Shown one piece after another: positions 61,938 through 64,000 of a DNA stretch of 64,000 bases (positions are counted from its first letter, which is position 1; every line of letters begins with the position of its first letter). Both the position numbers and the translations under genes were made by a program. Below the pieces are notes generated by a model that saw only the letters and a program-made list of their open reading frames with translations, was not told where the DNA came from and ran no database searches. This stretch comes from Labrys monachus (lineage in GTDB: Bacteria > Pseudomonadota > Alphaproteobacteria > Rhizobiales > Labraceae), in NCBI RefSeq assembly GCF_030814655.1, contig NZ_JAUSVK010000001.1:62001-126000 (forward strand), in the 5' to 3' direction.

Positions 61938-62384
61938 ATGATGGTCCTCGCAGGCTGGGCTGCCGGGGTCGTTGGAGCGGCCTCGGGCCTGGTGTCGGCG
62001 CTCGCCGATACCGATGTCCGGATGGTGGTTACACCGGGCCGCTGCGTCGACCTCAGAATTGGGAATGAGCTGGTCGGCTGTGATCAACTGACCACCATCG
62101 TCACCGCGCATTCCGGGCGCATTGCCTACGCCCTGCGGACCGCTGCCGGCTCGCTGCAATTCGTAGGTTATGGGGGCATGCCTCTTGATCGGGACAAGCA
62201 TCTTCTGCTGGTTGCCAACATAATCGATCGCAACACCACGCGTGATGTGACTGGCCAGTGCATAGCCGTTCTCGCCCCGGACGGGGGAACGGTGACGCGG
62301 CTGGTCTGTGACGTCACCTACAGTGACGGCAAAATCCACGCGGAATTTCAATCATCGGGCGCGCCGGGCGAGGGCGCGCTGTAG
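61938..62384 (+). CDS. Small secreted protein in the metal efflux operon, unknown
   Basis: The 148-residue product has a hydrophobic N-terminal signal (MMVLAGWAAGVVGAASGLV) and four cysteines in the mature part (GRCVDL, LVGCDQL, TGQCIAV, LVCDVTY), which could form two disulfides. It sits 22 nt after dmeF and 45 nt before the NicO-type gene, so a role in periplasmic metal handling is possible, but no family is recognised. Confidence 0.55.
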   Translation: MMVLAGWAAGVVGAASGLVSALADTDVRMVVTPGRCVDLRIGNELVGCDQLTTIVTAHSGRIAYALRTAAGSLQFVGYGGMPLDRDKHLLLVANIIDRNTTRDVTGQCIAVLAPDGGTVTRLVCDVTYSDGKIHAEFQSSGAPGEGAL

Positions 62385-62429
62385 AGGCCGCGGAACTGCT
62401 GACACTCCGGCAGGGCATCGGAAAGGCTG

Positions 62430-63140
62430 ATGGACACGATTTTCGCGCTGCAGCGCGGCCTTTATATAAATGCACTTCACACGCTCGACGCCGTGGGCAG
62501 CGTGGGGCTTGCGGGATTGCCCGCGCTGATCGCGGCAGCGTTCGGTTTCGGCCTGCTGCACGCTCTTCTGCCGGGTCATGGCAAGGCGGTGCTGGCTTCC
62601 TATTATGCCGGTGATGGCCGCCTGCTCGGCGCGATTGGATCGAGCAGCCTTCTCATCGTCACGCATGTCGGGTCTGCGACCGTCCTCGTGCTTTTCGGGT
62701 TTGCCATCCTGCAGCGGACGATTACGGGGGCCGGCCGGGCGCCTGCCCTGGAGCATGCAAGCCAGATTCTGATCATCCTGGTGGGGCTATGGTTGCTGTG
62801 GCGAGCGTTTCGGCCCCATCGCCGTGGCGATCACCGTTCGGCTCCCGCCCTCGCCATTGCGACCGGCCTGGTGCCGTGCCCGCTCACCACCTTCATCATG
62901 TCCTACGCCATGATGAAGGGGATTGTCGGCTCCGGTCTGATTTTGGCAGCGACCTTCGCTGTGGGCATGCTGGTGACCGTTGCGGCTTTTCCCCTGATGG
63001 CCGTGGCGCTCCGGACAAGGCTATTGCCGGTGATGGTTCAAACCGGGGGAGTACGCAAAATGATAGGTCATATTCTGGAAATTGCAGCGGCGGGGGGCGT
63101 GGTCGTGCTTGGTCTTTGGCCGCTGCTCTCGGGCGCCTGA
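62430..63140 (+). CDS. Nickel/cobalt transporter, NicO/RcnA family
   Basis: The 236-residue protein has about six membrane helices and the NicO signatures FGFGLLHALLPGHGKAVLAS near 38-57 and ATGLVPCPLTTFIMSYAMMK. RcnA-type proteins export Ni/Co; some NicO members import. The dmeR-dmeF context favours efflux. It has no His-rich loop as E. coli RcnA does. It is the last gene of the operon. Confidence 0.85.
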   Translation: MDTIFALQRGLYINALHTLDAVGSVGLAGLPALIAAAFGFGLLHALLPGHGKAVLASYYAGDGRLLGAIGSSSLLIVTHVGSATVLVLFGFAILQRTITGAGRAPALEHASQILIILVGLWLLWRAFRPHRRGDHRSAPALAIATGLVPCPLTTFIMSYAMMKGIVGSGLILAATFAVGMLVTVAAFPLMAVALRTRLLPVMVQTGGVRKMIGHILEIAAAGGVVVLGLWPLLSGA

Positions 63141-63187
63141 TGAAAGTTTGCCCGTCATTGTCCTTGCGGCGTACGAGGTCTTCCTAG

Positions 63188-63862
63188 CTAGGCCGCCTTG
63201 CCGGGGCCGCGCCCGTTGCCGGCCATGATCTCGGCGAGGGCCGCCATGGTGCCGAGGGCCGCCGCCGCGACGCCGGCGATCCCGAAGGCCTGCGCGCCGG
63301 CCTGCCGGGCGCCGAGGGCGTGTTCGCGCCAGAACGACTGGACGCCCGCCTTCAGCTCCCGGGGCATCTCGCCCATGAGGTGCCGTTCGGTTTCCGACAC
63401 CGGAACCGCCTTGGCGATCGAATAGCCCATGGCCGCCGCGGCGAGCCCGCCGCCCCAATATTTCAGCACGATCGGCAGGTTTCCGACGCTGGCGAGGATA
63501 TCGGCCTGGCGCGTCGGTGTGTCCGGAGGACTCGACTGGATGCTCTCGGCAATACCGTCCGCCGTCTCGGCCGCCGGTGCCGCCGGGGTCTGCGTCGCAC
63601 GTCGGCCGATGTCGAAGGCAAGGAGGGCGCCGGCTCCGAACAGGGCCGCTTGCCCTCCATGCCGCCTGACGACATCCACGGCGTCGCCGGCGATCGCCGT
63701 CGCCTTGCCCGAGACCTTGTCCAGGGCGGCATCGACGAGATTGGCGGGTTTCAGCCGGCGGGCGATCTCGCTGACGGAGCCGCGGATCTCCGCCCGGTTG
63801 CGGACGAGGCCGGCTTCGAGAGCGGCAAGTCCGGCGTCAGGACGAGTTTCAGGATGCGACAT
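63188..63862 (-). CDS. DUF3618 domain-containing membrane protein
   Basis: The 224-residue protein starts with a DUF3618-like segment (LVRNRAEIRGSVSEIARRLK) near 18-37 and has hydrophobic segments near 73-85, 138-152 and 193-208. The family is found with YqjD-like and phage-holin-type envelope proteins in alphaproteobacteria; its role in the membrane is unknown. The start overlaps the end of the upstream gene. Confidence 0.75.
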   Translation of the reverse strand: MSHPETRPDAGLAALEAGLVRNRAEIRGSVSEIARRLKPANLVDAALDKVSGKATAIAGDAVDVVRRHGGQAALFGAGALLAFDIGRRATQTPAAPAAETADGIAESIQSSPPDTPTRQADILASVGNLPIVLKYWGGGLAAAAMGYSIAKAVPVSETERHLMGEMPRELKAGVQSFWREHALGARQAGAQAFGIAGVAAAALGTMAALAEIMAGNGRGPGKAA

Positions 63863-64000
63863 GGCTCACGGCCTCCTTCAAGGTGGCGACGTCGGCCCGC
63901 ACGGCGGCGATCGTCCGGACCGGGAGAAGCGTCCAGTCTCGCATCAGCGCGCGGGCCCGCCACAGGAACATCGCCCCGGCCAGCAGGAGCGCGACGCTGA
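63849..64000 (-). CDS. Phage holin-family-like envelope protein, C-terminal part
   Basis: The reading frame enters from the right window edge and ends at 63849. The visible 50 residues run SVALLLAGAMFLWRARALMR and then TIAAVRADVATLKEAVSHVA, with a last helix of a membrane segment and the amphipathic tail seen in the Phage_holin_3_6-type proteins that precede DUF3618 genes. Overlap of 14 nt with that gene indicates coupling. Confidence 0.6.
   Translation of the reverse strand, partial: SVALLLAGAMFLWRARALMRDWTLLPVRTIAAVRADVATLKEAVSHVAS

Noticed and set aside
1-64000. tRNA, rRNA or riboswitch genes
   Set aside because: I looked for cloverleaf-like and conserved rRNA segments and found none I could support by eye; a covariance-model scan would settle it.

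Overview
The window is GC-rich (roughly two thirds G+C by eye) and gene-dense. It looks like chromosomal DNA of an alphaproteobacterium, most likely a Hyphomicrobiales (Rhizobiales)-type soil bacterium. The basis is a three-gene proton-translocating transhydrogenase, a dmeRF-type Ni/Co module, a NodT-type outer-membrane efflux lipoprotein, a DUF3618/holin-like pair, TTGA-N6-TCAA (FNR/FixK-type) boxes, and many ABC importers with GntR regulators. This placement is inference; there is no rRNA or tRNA to anchor it.

Layout. 1-10.3 kb: the 3' end of an FAD-linked sugar-lactone-type oxidase, an aldehyde dehydrogenase, a membrane fatty acid desaturase, a prokaryotic pentameric ligand-gated ion channel, pntAA-pntAB-pntB, and a second aldehyde dehydrogenase broken by a 1-nt frameshift. 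Two inverted copies of a small MITE-like element bracket this segment. 10.4-21.6 kb: an SDR dehydrogenase, a GntR repressor with a perfect 18-bp palindromic operator, then a catabolic cluster: amino-acid-synthesis-family protein (DUF1185), an alpha/beta-hydrolase fused to a flavin reductase and a third domain, an LLM flavin monooxygenase, an aldehyde dehydrogenase, a NIPSNAP protein and a polyamine-type ABC importer. 21.6-27 kb: a giant glycine-rich autotransporter behind an AT-rich upstream region, and a small secreted protein. 27.1-33.7 kb: an RND tripartite efflux operon that carries its TetR gene at its distal end.

33.8-42.5 kb: a stretch in which most gene starts have a nearby FNR/FixK-type box (PRPP-synthetase homologue, an interrupted gene, an APH-like protein, a small unknown protein, an HPF-cold-shock fusion). 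It is interrupted by a composite-transposon-like element made of an IS1182-type remnant, a lysR gene, a Tat-exported epoxide hydrolase and an inverted IS remnant. 42.6-49.7 kb: a racemase-like protein, an amidase, a sulfonate/taurine-type ABC importer and a divergent GntR regulator. 49.8-52.4 kb: TetR, an atypical SDR and a thiolase. 52.7-58.9 kb: an amidohydrolase with an upstream FNR/FixK box, a HAD phosphatase, an RraA-like aldolase, an intact IS5-type element, a zinc-ribbon protein and a lipase-like hydrolase. 59-64 kb: a protein with two HARP-like repeats, a dmeR-dmeF-unknown-nicO metal efflux operon with a perfect palindrome over the start region, and a DUF3618/holin-like pair cut by the window end.

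The most notable points are the low-oxygen-type regulon inferred from seven exact or near-exact boxes, the bacterial Cys-loop-receptor homologue that may belong to it, and the unusual hydrolase-reductase fusion in an uncharacterised monooxygenase pathway.
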